A stretch of 64,000 nucleotides of DNA from contig NZ_JACHBG010000002.1 of the NCBI RefSeq assembly GCF_014207095.1, forward strand, positions 1 through 64,000, written 5' to 3'. The notes beneath the pieces were generated by a model. It saw only the letters and a list, made by a program, of their open reading frames with translations. It had not been told where the DNA came from and did not search any database. Positions 36,180 through 45,201 of this stretch are shown piece after piece; positions within the stretch are counted from its first letter, which is position 1, and the number at the start of each line of letters is the position of its first letter. The position numbers and the translations under genes are program-made. The DNA comes from Martinezella lusitana (GTDB taxonomy: Bacteria > Pseudomonadota > Alphaproteobacteria > Rhizobiales > Rhizobiaceae).

Positions 36180-36854
36180 ATGACCGATGCGGAGAAGGGG
36201 CTCGTAATCTTCGATTGCGACGGCGTACTTGTGGACAGCGAACCGCTGTCAGTCAGTGTGCTCATCCAGGCGATGCACGATATCGGCGTGGATATGACCG
36301 AAGAGGATGTCTACAGCCGCTTCCTCGGCAAGAGCCTGGCGACGCTCGTCGACACGATGCAGACAGAGTTTGATGTCTTCATCGATCAGGCGTTTCTGGA
36401 TGGGGTGCGCAATAATCTCTATGAGCGCTTCAAGCATGAGTTGAAGCCGACGGACGGCATTGCTGCGACGCTGGACGCGCTGCCGCTTCCACGCTGCGTC
36501 GCGTCCTCAAGTCAGCTGGAGCGCATCCGTCTTTCGCTTGGCGTCACCGGCCTTCTGGACAGGCTGGAGCCGAATATTTTCAGCGCCAGCATGGTCAAGC
36601 GCGGCAAGCCGGCGCCGGATCTCTTCCTCTATGCCGCCGAAAAAATGGGTGTGCCGCCGAAAGATTGCATCGTCGTGGAAGACAGCCCGGCCGGCATCAC
36701 GGCGGCTCGGGCGGCTGGCATGACGGTTTTCGCCTTCACCGGCGGTTCCCATGCCCATTCGCCGAGCTATCGGGCGGAGCTGGAACAGCTTTCGCCGGAA
36801 GTCGTGTTTGACGCGATGCCGGAATTGTTACAACTTGTCCGCAACACGAGATAA
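36180..36854 (+). CDS. HAD family sugar-phosphate phosphatase / mutase-like protein
   Basis: 224 residues, HAD subfamily IA with the beta-phosphoglucomutase-like cap. Motif I is FDCDGVLVDSE (catalytic aspartates), motif II is VASSSQ, motif III is the lysine in KRGKPAPDLF, and motif IV is IVVEDSPAGI. Likely a phosphatase acting on hexitol or pentose phosphates, since E. coli relatives (YfbT, YniC) do so. It begins 100 bp after the dehydrogenase terminator and is 20 bp ahead of the FGGY kinase, so these two form an operon of their own. Confidence 0.88.
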   Translation: MTDAEKGLVIFDCDGVLVDSEPLSVSVLIQAMHDIGVDMTEEDVYSRFLGKSLATLVDTMQTEFDVFIDQAFLDGVRNNLYERFKHELKPTDGIAATLDALPLPRCVASSSQLERIRLSLGVTGLLDRLEPNIFSASMVKRGKPAPDLFLYAAEKMGVPPKDCIVVEDSPAGITAARAAGMTVFAFTGGSHAHSPSYRAELEQLSPEVVFDAMPELLQLVRNTR

Positions 36855-36874
36855 GTGGTCGGGACCTCTTTTGC

Positions 36875-38458
36875 ATGCGTGATCACGTGGTTGCGGTCGA
36901 TATCGGCACAGGCAGCGCGCGCGCCGGTGTCTTCACGGCGAGCGGCTCACTGCTGGCAAAAAGCGAACATCCGATCCTGATGCATCGCCCGCGTGAGAAC
37001 CACGCCGAGCATGATTCCGAAGATATATGGGCAGCCGTTTGCACCGCCGTTCGCGGTGCGGTGAAGGCTGCGGGCATCGATGCCTCCGTCATCGGCGCGA
37101 TCGGCTTCGATGCAACCTGCTCGCTGGTCGTGCGTGACAGGGAAGGGAGACAGCTGACGGTTTCCACCGGCAGAGAGAGCCGGTTCGATACCATCGTCTG
37201 GCTCGATCATCGGGCGCTTGCCGAAGCCGATTACTGCACGGCGACCAAGCATGCGGTTCTCGAATATTCCGGCGAGTTCATGTCGCCGGAAATGGAAATG
37301 CCGAAGCTGATGTGGCTGAAGGAGAACCTGCCGGAAAGCTGGGCTGAGGCGGGTTATTTCTTCGATCTTGCCGATTTCATGACGTGGAAGGCGAGCGGCT
37401 CTGTTGCTCGATCGCGCTCGACGCTGGTGGCGAAATGGAACTATCTCGCCCACCGCGAGCAGGGCTGGCAGGCTGATTTTCTCAACGTGATCGGCCTTGG
37501 CGATCTGCGCGAGCGCGGCAGCCTGCCTGAAGAGAGCGTCGCCGTCGGCAAGAGCATCGGCACGCTGACGGCTGAAGCAGCAGCAGCGCTTGGCCTCGAC
37601 CCCGCCTGTCATGTCGGCGCCGGCATGATCGATGCCTATGCCGGCGCGCTTGGCGCGCTTGCCGGCCATGCCGGTGATGTCGCCGCGCTGGAGCATCAAC
37701 TGGCGCTGATCGCGGGAACATCGAGCTGCGTCGTTTCCTTTGCGCGCGAACGCAAGCGTAGCACCGGCATGTGGGGACCTTACTATGAGGCCGTCTTCCC
37801 GGGCATGTGGCTTGCCGAGGCCGGACAGTCGGCCACGGGTGCGCTCCTCGACCATATCGTCAGCATGCATGCGGCCGGCGGCCCGCCGACGGCGGTGCTG
37901 CACGACCGTATCGTCCGGCGCATCGCGGAACTCAGGCTTGTCGAGGGTGATGCTCTTGGCGGGCGCATCCATGTGCTGCCCGATTTTCACGGCAACCGCT
38001 CGCCGCTCGCCGACCCGCACGCTCTTGGCGTTATCAGCGGCATGACGCTGGACTCCTCCTTCGATGGTCTCTGCCGGCTCTATTGGCGCACCAGTGTCGG
38101 CATTGCGCTCGGCATCCGCCACATCCTGGAGCGGATGCGGGACTATGGCTACGTACTCGACACGCTGCATGTTGCCGGCGGCCATGTGAAGAACTCGGTG
38201 CTGATGGAGCTTTATTCCGATGTGACCGGCTGCAAGGTCGTGATGCCGAAGATGAACGAGACGGTGCTTCTCGGCACGGCCATTGCCGCTTCCGTCGCCT
38301 GCGGCATCCACGAAAACCTGGGTGTTGCTGGGGCTGCGATGTATCCCGGTGGTCTTGAACGGCTGCCGGATGCGGGCAGGAAGGCGCTCTACGATCGTGA
38401 TTATCGGCGCTTTCTGGCCATGTATCGGCATCGTGCCGAACTGGACGCCATGGAATAG
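36875..38458 (+). CDS. FGGY family pentulose kinase (D-ribulokinase-like)
   Basis: 527 residues. The N-terminal phosphate loop is VAVDIGTGSARAGVF, followed by IGAIGFDATCSLVV and VWLDHRA, the layout of the YDR109C/FGGY D-ribulose kinase branch. The C-terminal domain has the family signature around LHVAGGHVKNSVLMELYSDV. It would phosphorylate the ketose made by the polyol dehydrogenase (for example D-ribulose or D-xylulose) before the pentose phosphate pathway. It is preceded by the HAD gene and followed by the convergent RpiR regulator. A hexulose substrate cannot be excluded. Confidence 0.88.
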   Translation: MRDHVVAVDIGTGSARAGVFTASGSLLAKSEHPILMHRPRENHAEHDSEDIWAAVCTAVRGAVKAAGIDASVIGAIGFDATCSLVVRDREGRQLTVSTGRESRFDTIVWLDHRALAEADYCTATKHAVLEYSGEFMSPEMEMPKLMWLKENLPESWAEAGYFFDLADFMTWKASGSVARSRSTLVAKWNYLAHREQGWQADFLNVIGLGDLRERGSLPEESVAVGKSIGTLTAEAAAALGLDPACHVGAGMIDAYAGALGALAGHAGDVAALEHQLALIAGTSSCVVSFARERKRSTGMWGPYYEAVFPGMWLAEAGQSATGALLDHIVSMHAAGGPPTAVLHDRIVRRIAELRLVEGDALGGRIHVLPDFHGNRSPLADPHALGVISGMTLDSSFDGLCRLYWRTSVGIALGIRHILERMRDYGYVLDTLHVAGGHVKNSVLMELYSDVTGCKVVMPKMNETVLLGTAIAASVACGIHENLGVAGAAMYPGGLERLPDAGRKALYDRDYRRFLAMYRHRAELDAME

Positions 38459-38476
38459 GCGTTTGCCCTGTATCGG

Positions 38477-39403
38477 CTATCGCAGCGGTGCGGGAGCGAA
38501 CATCGCCTGCAATTCTTCGATCCGGCGAATCCTGTTCCTGGCTGCCTCGCCGGCGGCCTGCGTGACGGCCAATGAGATCAGCTCGAGCAATGCCATCATC
38601 CCCGAAAGGCTATCGTTGCTGTTGGCGCGTTGCGGTGGCAAAGACAGCGTGATGTTGGCGAATTCATGCGCCCATTCCGTAAACTGACCGGTTGCCAGAA
38701 GAACCTTGTGTCCGGCGCGGCGGGCCGTGCGCGCCAGCAACCGCGAGGCGACGAAGCGCGGTGAATCGATGATGATAGTGAGGTTGTTTTCCGATTGTGC
38801 GCCAAACATCTGTATATAGCTGCCATTGGCGCCATCGAGGAAGAGGACGTGATCGCGCGCGAGCGTCAGCCGGTCGCAGAAGTGGTGCCCGAGCCCTGCA
38901 AGGCCGGGATGGGCGGCGATGAAGACGTTGGCGGAAGACAGGATCGTCGAGACCGCTTCGTGCCATTGCGGTTGATTGGCGAGATTGTAGATATGCTGCA
39001 GTATCTCGACCTGTTCGACGATCTGTGCCGCCAAAGGGCGGCTCTCGCCGGCGTCCTTCTGAAGCCGTTCGAGGATATTAGGCAATTGCAACCCAACCGG
39101 AGGTGCATTTTCCTTCAGGTGCACCTTGATGCCGTCCAGGCCATGATAGCCGAGGGAGCGCAGGAAGCGTCCCACCGTCATGGGGCTCAACTCCAACCTG
39201 TCGGCGACGGAGGAGGCGGTTTCAAACGGCAGCTCATTCAGATGTTCTGAGAAATACTTTGCAATACGCCGCTCGGCCGGCGTGCCAACCTTAATATATT
39301 CTCTGAGTTTCTGGCCAAGGTCTTCCAAATTTGCGCCCCCCTGACGGTCCTTCTGATGTTCGAGTGCACCAATTGGTGGAACAATCGGGTACACAAAACT
39401 CAT
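38477..39403 (-). CDS. RpiR/MurR-type transcriptional regulator
   Basis: 308 residues from ATG 39403. The N-terminal HTH_6 domain (about residues 25-100) contains AERRIAKYFSEHLNELPF and ADRLELSPMTVGRFLRSLGY. The C-terminal SIS (sugar isomerase-like) domain binds sugar phosphates, here with VFIAAHPGLAGLGHHFCDRL and LTIIIDSPRF. The longer open frame upstream reads as AT-rich non-coding sequence. It is convergent with the pentulose kinase and likely reports on phosphorylated pentoses or polyols. The ribosome site is poor, so the start is uncertain. Confidence 0.85.
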   Translation of the reverse strand: MSFVYPIVPPIGALEHQKDRQGGANLEDLGQKLREYIKVGTPAERRIAKYFSEHLNELPFETASSVADRLELSPMTVGRFLRSLGYHGLDGIKVHLKENAPPVGLQLPNILERLQKDAGESRPLAAQIVEQVEILQHIYNLANQPQWHEAVSTILSSANVFIAAHPGLAGLGHHFCDRLTLARDHVLFLDGANGSYIQMFGAQSENNLTIIIDSPRFVASRLLARTARRAGHKVLLATGQFTEWAHEFANITLSLPPQRANSNDSLSGMMALLELISLAVTQAAGEAARNRIRRIEELQAMFAPAPLR

Positions 39404-39582
39404 AAGGCCGCCGTTGTTGTTTTGGTTGTTGTTAGCAGCAAGGCTTATAAAATATATTAGGCTGAACTTTATTACAATCACGCAATTTTTTAATTGAGCA
39501 TACTCGCATATCTTTTGGGGATATTGATATCGGCGCGATCGCTCCCTAGGTGTCGGATTATCCGCCACGAGAGCTCGACCGC

Positions 39583-40305
39583 ATGATCGTCCTTGCTGCC
39601 CGCCTTGCTTTTGAAAATCTTTTTGCGCCCGAAACGCGTAGTGTTTTCTGGAAGGTTCTCGGCCTGACATTGCTGGCGCTCGCCATAGTCTGGTTCGCCC
39701 TGCGTGGCGCATTCAATTCCTTCGTCTTGCCCTGGCTGCAAAGTTTCATGCCGGCCACGGCAGACTGGACGGGCTGGCTTACGCTCTTCCTCGCCATTTT
39801 CGCGGGTATTGCATTGGCATTGGCGATGGCGCTGCTGATATCGCCGGTCACGGCGCTGGTTGCCGGCCTGTTTCTCGACGATGTCGCTGACGTGGTGGAA
39901 AAGCGCGACTATCCCTCCGATGCGCCGGGAACGGCGATGCCGATCGCTGCAGCTATGAAAAGCTCCCTGCAGTTTCTCGGCGTCGTCATCGTCGGCAATA
40001 TCGTGGCGCTGTTCCTGCTGTTCATACCGGGCGTCAATCTGATCGCCTTCTTCCTGGTGAACGGCTATCTGCTCGGCCGGGAATTCTTCGAATTCGCCGC
40101 CATGCGCTTCCGCTCGCCGGATGAAGCGCGGGAGTTTCGGGTCAAACACGCCCTTACGGTCTTTCTGGCTGGTTTGGTGATTGCTGCCTTCCTCGCCATT
40201 CCGCTGCTCAATCTGCTGACGCCACTCTTTGCCGCCGGGATGATGGTGCATCTGCACAAGCTGATTTCGCGGCGGGAGAGCGGGTTGCAGGCCCAAGCCT
40301 CCTAG
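39583..40305 (+). CDS. EI24 / CysZ-like membrane protein
   Basis: 240 residues from ATG 39583 (MIVLAARLAFENLFAPETRS); a GTG at 39550 is possible. It has about four long hydrophobic segments (VLGLTLLALAIVWFAL, LTLFLAIFAGIALALAMALL, VVIVGNIVALFLLFIPGVNL, FLAGLVIAAFLAIPLLNLL) and the typical LISPVTALVAGLFLDDVADVVE and GYLLGREFFEFAAMR stretches. The family includes the sulfate permease CysZ; alphaproteobacterial members are mostly unassigned. It ends with a four-base overlap with convergent nth. Confidence 0.87.
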   Translation: MIVLAARLAFENLFAPETRSVFWKVLGLTLLALAIVWFALRGAFNSFVLPWLQSFMPATADWTGWLTLFLAIFAGIALALAMALLISPVTALVAGLFLDDVADVVEKRDYPSDAPGTAMPIAAAMKSSLQFLGVVIVGNIVALFLLFIPGVNLIAFFLVNGYLLGREFFEFAAMRFRSPDEAREFRVKHALTVFLAGLVIAAFLAIPLLNLLTPLFAAGMMVHLHKLISRRESGLQAQAS

Positions 40306-41081
40306 CTTGAGGTGTTCGCCCCGACGATCTGCGCCGGCAGTTCGACCAGCGGCGCGGGTATGTCCCAGGTCTTTTCCGGCGAGCGACAGATGTCGGCGAT
40401 GACGCAGCGCTCGCATTCCGGCTTGCGCGCCTTGCAGCAGTAGCGCCCGTGCAGGATCAGCCAGTGGTGAGCATGGTAGAGGTATTCATCGGGGACGATC
40501 TTCATCAGCCGCTGCTCGACTTCGTCGGGCGTTTTGCCGGGGGCCAGCAGTAGCCGGTTGGCAATGCGGAATATATGCGTATCGACGGCCATCGTCGCCT
40601 GACCGAAAGCCATGGACAGCACGACGTTCGCGGTTTTGCGGCCGACACCCGGCAGGGTCACGAGTTCTTCGCGGGTCCGCGGCACCTCGCCGCCGAAATC
40701 GGTGATCAGCTTTTCCGAAAGCGCCACGACATTCTTTGCCTTGTTGCGGTAGAGGCCGATCGTCTTGATGTACTCGCGTATGCGCTCCTCGCCTAGATCG
40801 AGCATCTTCTGCGGCGTATCGGCAACGGCGAAGAGGGCGCGGGTCGCCTTGTTGACACCGGCGTCGGTCGCCTGCGCCGAAAGCGCTACGGCGACGACGA
40901 GCGTGAAGGGATTGACGTGCTCAAGCTCGCCCTTCGGTTCCGGCCGCTGGATGGAAAAGCGGCGGAAGATTTCTTCCAGGTCTGCCTTGGAATAGAGGCT
41001 TTTTGCCGCCGGCTTGCGGCCTGCGGTCGCATTTGACTTTTTCGCGATTTGGGCGCTGGATTTGATCTTGGGATTTGCCAT
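40302..41081 (-). CDS. nth: Endonuclease III
   Basis: 259 residues. This base-excision repair glycosylase/AP lyase removes oxidised pyrimidines. The helix-hairpin-helix is LPGVGRKTANVVL with the catalytic lysine in GRKTA, the catalytic aspartate is in AVDTHIFRI, and the 4Fe-4S cluster ligands are in CKARKPECERCVIADIC (C-x6-C-x2-C-x5-C). It has a lysine-rich N-terminal extension of about 35 residues, common in rhizobia. The start at 41081 gives MANPKIKSSAQ; upstream codons look spurious. It is divergent to the DUF2244 gene. Confidence 0.95.
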   Translation of the reverse strand: MANPKIKSSAQIAKKSNATAGRKPAAKSLYSKADLEEIFRRFSIQRPEPKGELEHVNPFTLVVAVALSAQATDAGVNKATRALFAVADTPQKMLDLGEERIREYIKTIGLYRNKAKNVVALSEKLITDFGGEVPRTREELVTLPGVGRKTANVVLSMAFGQATMAVDTHIFRIANRLLLAPGKTPDEVEQRLMKIVPDEYLYHAHHWLILHGRYCCKARKPECERCVIADICRSPEKTWDIPAPLVELPAQIVGANTSS

Positions 41082-41103
41082 GAACGACCTATACTCAAGT
41101 CCT

Positions 41104-41607
41104 ATGACGGAACGCAACGCCGATACGGCAGCAGACGGCAACAGGCCGGTTTTTGCCGCCGAATTGTTTCCCCATCGCTCGCTGCCGCGAAAGGGGTTCA
41201 GGATCATGCTGGCCTTGGCTGGTGCCGTCTGCTTCTTCTACAGTGTTCTCTTCGTCACGCGTGGCGCCTGGCCGATCGGGATCTTCTTTGGCGCAGACTT
41301 CCTGTTGCTCTACGGCGCCTTCTGGCTGAACTACCGCTCCGGGCGGGTGTGGGAAGAAGTGACCGTGTCGCGCACCAATGTTTCGATCCGCAAATTCTCG
41401 CCGACCGGGCGGATGGTGGCACATGATTTCAATCCGTTCTGGACGCGGTTCCTGGTTCGCCGTCATCCCGAGATCGGGGTTGTCTCTATGCATGTCCGCG
41501 ACAGAAGCCACGATACCGATGTAGGTTCATTCCTCAATCCTGAGGACCGCGAGAGCTTTGCCCAAGCCTTCAAGCGCGCATTGGCGACCGTTACGCAACG
41601 GATATGA
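41104..41607 (+). CDS. DUF2244 family membrane protein
   Basis: 167 residues (MTERNADTAADGN). Two adjacent hydrophobic segments, IMLALAGAVCFFYSVLFV and IGIFFGADFLLLYGAFWLNY, form a hairpin after about 35 cytosolic residues. A C-terminal soluble part contains VTVSRTNVSIRKFSP and HDFNPFWTRFLV. The pattern matches DUF2244, found next to nth or cytochrome oxidase genes in alphaproteobacteria and of unknown function. An in-frame ATG at 41080 overlapping the nth start is an alternative. It is followed by an Ada-like gene after 111 bp. Confidence 0.83.
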   Translation: MTERNADTAADGNRPVFAAELFPHRSLPRKGFRIMLALAGAVCFFYSVLFVTRGAWPIGIFFGADFLLLYGAFWLNYRSGRVWEEVTVSRTNVSIRKFSPTGRMVAHDFNPFWTRFLVRRHPEIGVVSMHVRDRSHDTDVGSFLNPEDRESFAQAFKRALATVTQRI

Positions 41608-41692
41608 CCGGCTTGCCCAAATCAACGGCATTGCGTTTTCGCAAGGAGACCGCTTGCGCAAGAAACGGGTGGTTTTAGCCCTCTTGCCGTGG

Positions 41693-41715
41693 TTTTCTCC
41701 TTTCCAAGGAGAAAA
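41693..41715 (+). promoter_or_regulatory. Perfect hairpin enclosing the ribosome site of the Ada-like gene
   Basis: TTTTCTCCTT, TCC, AAGGAGAAAA: a perfect 10-bp stem with a 3-base loop that contains the Shine-Dalgarno AAGGAG. It ends three bases before the ATG at 41719. In RNA it would hide the ribosome site, suggesting translational control. Confidence 0.6.
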
Positions 41716-41718
41716 ATT

Positions 41719-42591
41719 ATGAATGCGATTGCACAGCTGAAGAAAGACATCACCCCGGCAGGTCAGGACTACGAGACCGTGCGGGAGGTCATCGAGCTCA
41801 TCACCGAGGAGTATCGCGACCAGCCGTCGCTGGAGATGCTTGCCGAAAGGCTCGGCCAGTCGCCGACCCAATTGCAGAAGACGTTCACGCGCTGGGCCGG
41901 ACTGTCGCCCAAAGCTTTCCTTCAGGCCGTTACGCTCGATCACGCCAAGCGGCTTCTGCGCAAGGAGGATATGCCGCTTCTGGAGACGTCCTTCGAGGTT
42001 GGTCTTTCCGGTCCGAGCCGGTTGCACGATCTTTTTGTGACGCACGAGGCGATGTCTCCCGGCGAATGGAAGGCGAGGGGCAACGGCCTTGTGATGCGCT
42101 ATGCCTTTCACATCTCGCCCTTCGGCCTCGCCCTGATCATGGTCACGGATCGCGGTCTTGCCGGCCTGGCCTTTAGCGATTCCGGCAATGAGAAGGCCTG
42201 TCTCGCCGATATGACCTGCCGCTGGCCCAATGCCGAGTTCATCGAGGATCCGCATGCGACCGCGCCTTACGCGGCGCGCATCTTCGAACGCTCGAACTGG
42301 TCGAGCGACCAGCCGCTGCGCGTGGTGCTGATCGGCTCGGATTTCCAGCTTCGCGTTTGGGAAAGCCTGTTGAAGATCCCGATGGGTCGGGCCGTCACCT
42401 ATTCCGACATCGCCAAGGATATCGGCCAGCCGACCGCGATGCGGGCGGTGGGTGCAGCCGTCGGCCGCAACCCGATTTCCTTCGTCGTGCCGTGCCATCG
42501 TGCGCTCGGCAAGAACGGTCAGCTCACGGGTTATCATTGGGGGCTGACGCGCAAGCGGGCGATGCTGGGTTGGGAATCGGGGGATGCTTGA
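41719..42591 (+). CDS. Ada-like protein: AraC-type HTH fused to O6-methylguanine-DNA methyltransferase
   Basis: 290 residues. Residues about 18-120 form an AraC-type DNA-binding domain (MLAERLGQSPTQLQKTFTRW, then LLETSFEVGLSGPSRLHDLF). Residues about 125-290 form the methyltransferase, with catalytic C259 in FVVPCHR and upstream MGRAVTYSDIAKDIGQPTAM. The zinc-binding N-terminal phosphotriester domain of E. coli Ada is missing, so self-methylation there cannot trigger activation. It repairs O6-alkylguanine by suicide transfer and may still regulate genes. The strong SD lies in a perfect hairpin. Confidence 0.92.
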   Translation: MNAIAQLKKDITPAGQDYETVREVIELITEEYRDQPSLEMLAERLGQSPTQLQKTFTRWAGLSPKAFLQAVTLDHAKRLLRKEDMPLLETSFEVGLSGPSRLHDLFVTHEAMSPGEWKARGNGLVMRYAFHISPFGLALIMVTDRGLAGLAFSDSGNEKACLADMTCRWPNAEFIEDPHATAPYAARIFERSNWSSDQPLRVVLIGSDFQLRVWESLLKIPMGRAVTYSDIAKDIGQPTAMRAVGAAVGRNPISFVVPCHRALGKNGQLTGYHWGLTRKRAMLGWESGDA

Positions 42592-42641
42592 GGGATTGCA
42601 TTCGAAAGTTCAGCGGACTCGGGGATTCTGATAGCCCACCC

Positions 42642-43631
42642 TCAAGCCGCCTTCGCCATCGCCATCTGCAGCAGCGCCTTGGCGGCGCTTTCATCCGTGA
42701 TCAGCGTGTTGCAGCCGATGCGCTTGATCGTGGCATTGATCGCCTGAGCCCGGTGTGCGCCGCCGGAGGAGATCACGATGTGCTTTGCCTTTTTCAACGT
42801 GTCGAGATCGACAGACATGACCCGCTTGTTGATCGGGTGATCAACGGAATTGCCCTCGGCGTCGAGGAAGTTGAACATGGTATCGCAGACGCAGCCCATT
42901 TCGATCAGCTCTTCCAGCTCGCGCTTCGAGATGAAGCCTTCCGACAATGAGGTCGATTGCGGGCCGATGTCGCCGCAGCTGACGATGGCGAGGTCCAGAT
43001 TTTCCGCCAGCCTGTAAATAGCCTCAAGGCCGCATTTCTCGATGAGATTGCGCTTGGTTTCGACGGAGTCGACGAGCAGCGGTGCCAGGAACATATAGCA
43101 TTCCGCGCCGAGCTGGCTTGCCAGGCGCCATGTATAATCGATCGGGTTGGTCTGATGGACGGCGACGATGCCGCCGAGCAGCGAAACCACCTTGCAATTG
43201 TCACGGCGGGTCGGACGGAAGCTCGCCAGCGAGGCTGTCATCGTCCGGCCCCAGCCGACGCCGATCGTATAGTTATCGGGGATGGCTTCCGTCAGGAACT
43301 GGCCGAGTGCCAGGCCGACGCTCTTTGCCTGGGCATTGACGTCGCTGCCTGCAGGCTCGGGAACGACGATGGCCTCATCGAGCCCATAGGTGCGTTCGAG
43401 TTTGATTGCCAGTTCGACGCAGTCGTCGATGCCCTCCGTGATCCAGATCTGCACCTCGCTGCGGCGCATGGCCTCATCCAGCAGACGAATGACCGTCGTG
43501 CGGCTGATGCCGAGCTGTTCTGCAACGTCCTTCTGCGTCAGGCCCTGATTGTAGTAGAGCCACGCGGCGCGAAGCCTCAGCGACGAGGTTTCCGAATAGG
43601 CGGTGTGCGTCCCGCGTCTCAGTTTGGCCAC
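42642..43631 (-). CDS. SorC/DeoR-type transcriptional regulator
   Basis: 329 residues from GTG 43631 (MAKLRRGTHTAYSE), chosen since GGAGG lies four bases upstream; an ATG at 43679 would add 16 residues. The HTH is YYNQGLTQKDVAEQLGISRT. The SorC effector domain includes YTIGVGWGRTMTASLA and VVSLLGGIVAVHQTNPIDYT, and ends with a typical CNTLITDESAAKALL. It is a different branch from the regulator at 29158. It is divergent from transaldolase with about 500 bp between; a TGACAT-N7-ATGTCA palindrome lies there. It probably senses a sugar phosphate and may control transaldolase or itself. Confidence 0.88.
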   Translation of the reverse strand: MAKLRRGTHTAYSETSSLRLRAAWLYYNQGLTQKDVAEQLGISRTTVIRLLDEAMRRSEVQIWITEGIDDCVELAIKLERTYGLDEAIVVPEPAGSDVNAQAKSVGLALGQFLTEAIPDNYTIGVGWGRTMTASLASFRPTRRDNCKVVSLLGGIVAVHQTNPIDYTWRLASQLGAECYMFLAPLLVDSVETKRNLIEKCGLEAIYRLAENLDLAIVSCGDIGPQSTSLSEGFISKRELEELIEMGCVCDTMFNFLDAEGNSVDHPINKRVMSVDLDTLKKAKHIVISSGGAHRAQAINATIKRIGCNTLITDESAAKALLQMAMAKAA

Positions 43632-44135
43632 AGGTCCTCCGGCAAGATTGTCGCATGCGCCTTTTAGGGTCATGATCACCCCGGAGAATGAAACGGGGCG
43701 ATGTTAGATGACGGGAGCAGGCGAGGTCGGCTCTTCTGTCGCCGATATTCTATGACATGAAACTTATGTCAATTGAATTGCACAAATGTCCTTGACTTTT
43801 CATTGTGAGATTGCTGATAGTCGGTGCTGAGGAATTCGGTCTTGTCCAATCGAGGAGGACAATGTGCGAGTGTTGCTCCGAGCAGATGCCAAGCCGGACA
43901 GGGGTTCACATAGGGCGCCCCGTGCCGGTGAAAAGCCTGTTTCCGGAGGGTTGTTTCTTCACCGCTCGGCCGTTCACCGGAAATGGAACTTTCGCGCTTT
44001 TTACCCCGTTACCGATACATAGGAGAAGGAAGGGCGTATTCTGCCTGATGCCTTCAAGCCGTCCGCCGACCGGACGAGACACGCCGCCCCAAATCTCCGC
44101 TTCCCCATGGGCCTCATTCAACAAGGATACCTGCT
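43632..44135. other. Long divergent promoter/leader region before transaldolase
   Basis: About 500 bp. TGACAT, seven bases, ATGTCA (43753-43771) is a perfect palindrome and a candidate SorC-type operator, and ATGTC recurs at 43786. Downstream, CCGGTGAA (43925) and TTCACCGG (43973) are 8-bp arms of a possible leader RNA stem. An open frame 43805-44152 overlaps the tal start and does not look coding. Confidence 0.45.
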
Positions 44136-45101
44136 ATGACTTCCAAGCTTGACCAACTCCGCGCTATGACCACGGTCGTGGCCGACACCGGCGATATCGA
44201 GGCTGTCGCACGCCTGAAGCCGGTGGATTGCACCACCAACCCGACCATCGTGCTGAAGGCGCTCGGCACGCCGATGTTCGCCGATGCGATCAAGGAAGCC
44301 GTCGCCTGGGGCAAGAAGCAGGGCGGCACGTCGGAAGCCGTCGTCCATGCCGTTGCCGACCGTCTGGCCATTTCCGTCGGTGCAGCGCTCTCCGGCCTCG
44401 TTCCCGGCCGCGTCTCAACCGAAGTCGACGCCGACCTGTCCTTCAACACGGAAGCATCGCTTGCCAAGGCCCGCGCCATCATCGCTTCCTACAAGGAGCG
44501 CGGCATCGAGCGTGATCGTATCCTCATAAAGCTCGCCTCTACCTGGGAAGGCATCCGCGCCGCCGAAGTGCTGCAGAAGGAAGGCATCGACTGCAATCTG
44601 ACGCTGCTCTTCAGCAAGGCTCAGGCAATCGCCTGCGCCGACGCCAAGGCCTTCCTGATCTCGCCCTTCGTCGGCCGCATCCTTGATTGGTACAAGAAGT
44701 CGACCGGCAAGGACTACACCGCGGAAGAAGATCCGGGCGTTATCTCGGTGCGCGACATCTACCACTACTACAAGGCCAACGACATCAAGACGATCGTCAT
44801 GGGCGCTTCCTTCCGCAACACCGGCGAAATCGAAGCGCTGGCCGGCTGCGACCGTCTGACCATCAGCCCGAACCTGCTCGACGAACTCGCTGCCGATCAG
44901 GGCAAGCTGGAGCGCAAGCTTTCGCCGGAGCACAAGGGCTCGGTCGAAAAGATCGCCGTCGACGAGAAGACCTTCCGGTGGATGATGAACGAAGACGCGA
45001 TGGCAACCGAGAAGCTCTCCGAAGGCATCCGCGCTTTCGCCAAGGATCTTGGCACGCTGCGCGCCATGGTCAGCAAGGAGCTGCAGCTCGCTGCTGCTTG
45101 A
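44136..45101 (+). CDS. tal: Transaldolase
   Basis: 321 residues, TalB type. [20 protein letters not shown] begins the chain, followed by [25 protein letters not shown] and the Schiff-base lysine in [14 protein letters not shown] catalytic aspartate lies near the N-terminus (ADTGD), and [10 protein letters not shown] lies in the last third. It moves a dihydroxyacetone unit between sugar phosphates in the pentose phosphate pathway, which suits pentose and polyol use encoded nearby. It is a single gene with its own strong terminator. Confidence 0.96.
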   Translation: MTSKLDQLRAMTTVVADTGDIEAVARLKPVDCTTNPTIVLKALGTPMFADAIKEAVAWGKKQGGTSEAVVHAVADRLAISVGAALSGLVPGRVSTEVDADLSFNTEASLAKARAIIASYKERGIERDRILIKLASTWEGIRAAEVLQKEGIDCNLTLLFSKAQAIACADAKAFLISPFVGRILDWYKKSTGKDYTAEEDPGVISVRDIYHYYKANDIKTIVMGASFRNTGEIEALAGCDRLTISPNLLDELAADQGKLERKLSPEHKGSVEKIAVDEKTFRWMMNEDAMATEKLSEGIRAFAKDLGTLRAMVSKELQLAAA

Positions 45102-45128
45102 GGTGATGTAAGTTTGCGATGTTGAGAG

Positions 45129-45158
45129 GGGTGCCGCAGGGATGCGGCGCCCTTTTTT
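45129..45158 (+). terminator. Rho-independent terminator of tal
   Basis: GGGTGCCGCA and TGCGGCGCCC form a 10-bp stem (one G-T pair) around GGGA, followed directly by TTTTTT. Confidence 0.93.
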
Positions 45159-45201
45159 ATGTCGCTGACAGGTCGCGGCATCGAGCGCGCCGCACGATGA
45201 G

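Noticed and set aside
36947..38431. 494-codon open frame antisense to the FGGY kinase
   Set aside because: The kinase motifs are on the plus strand; the antisense product is compositionally biased and lacks a ribosome site.
43805..44152. 115-codon open frame before transaldolase
   Set aside because: It overlaps the tal start in another frame and covers the probable leader RNA.
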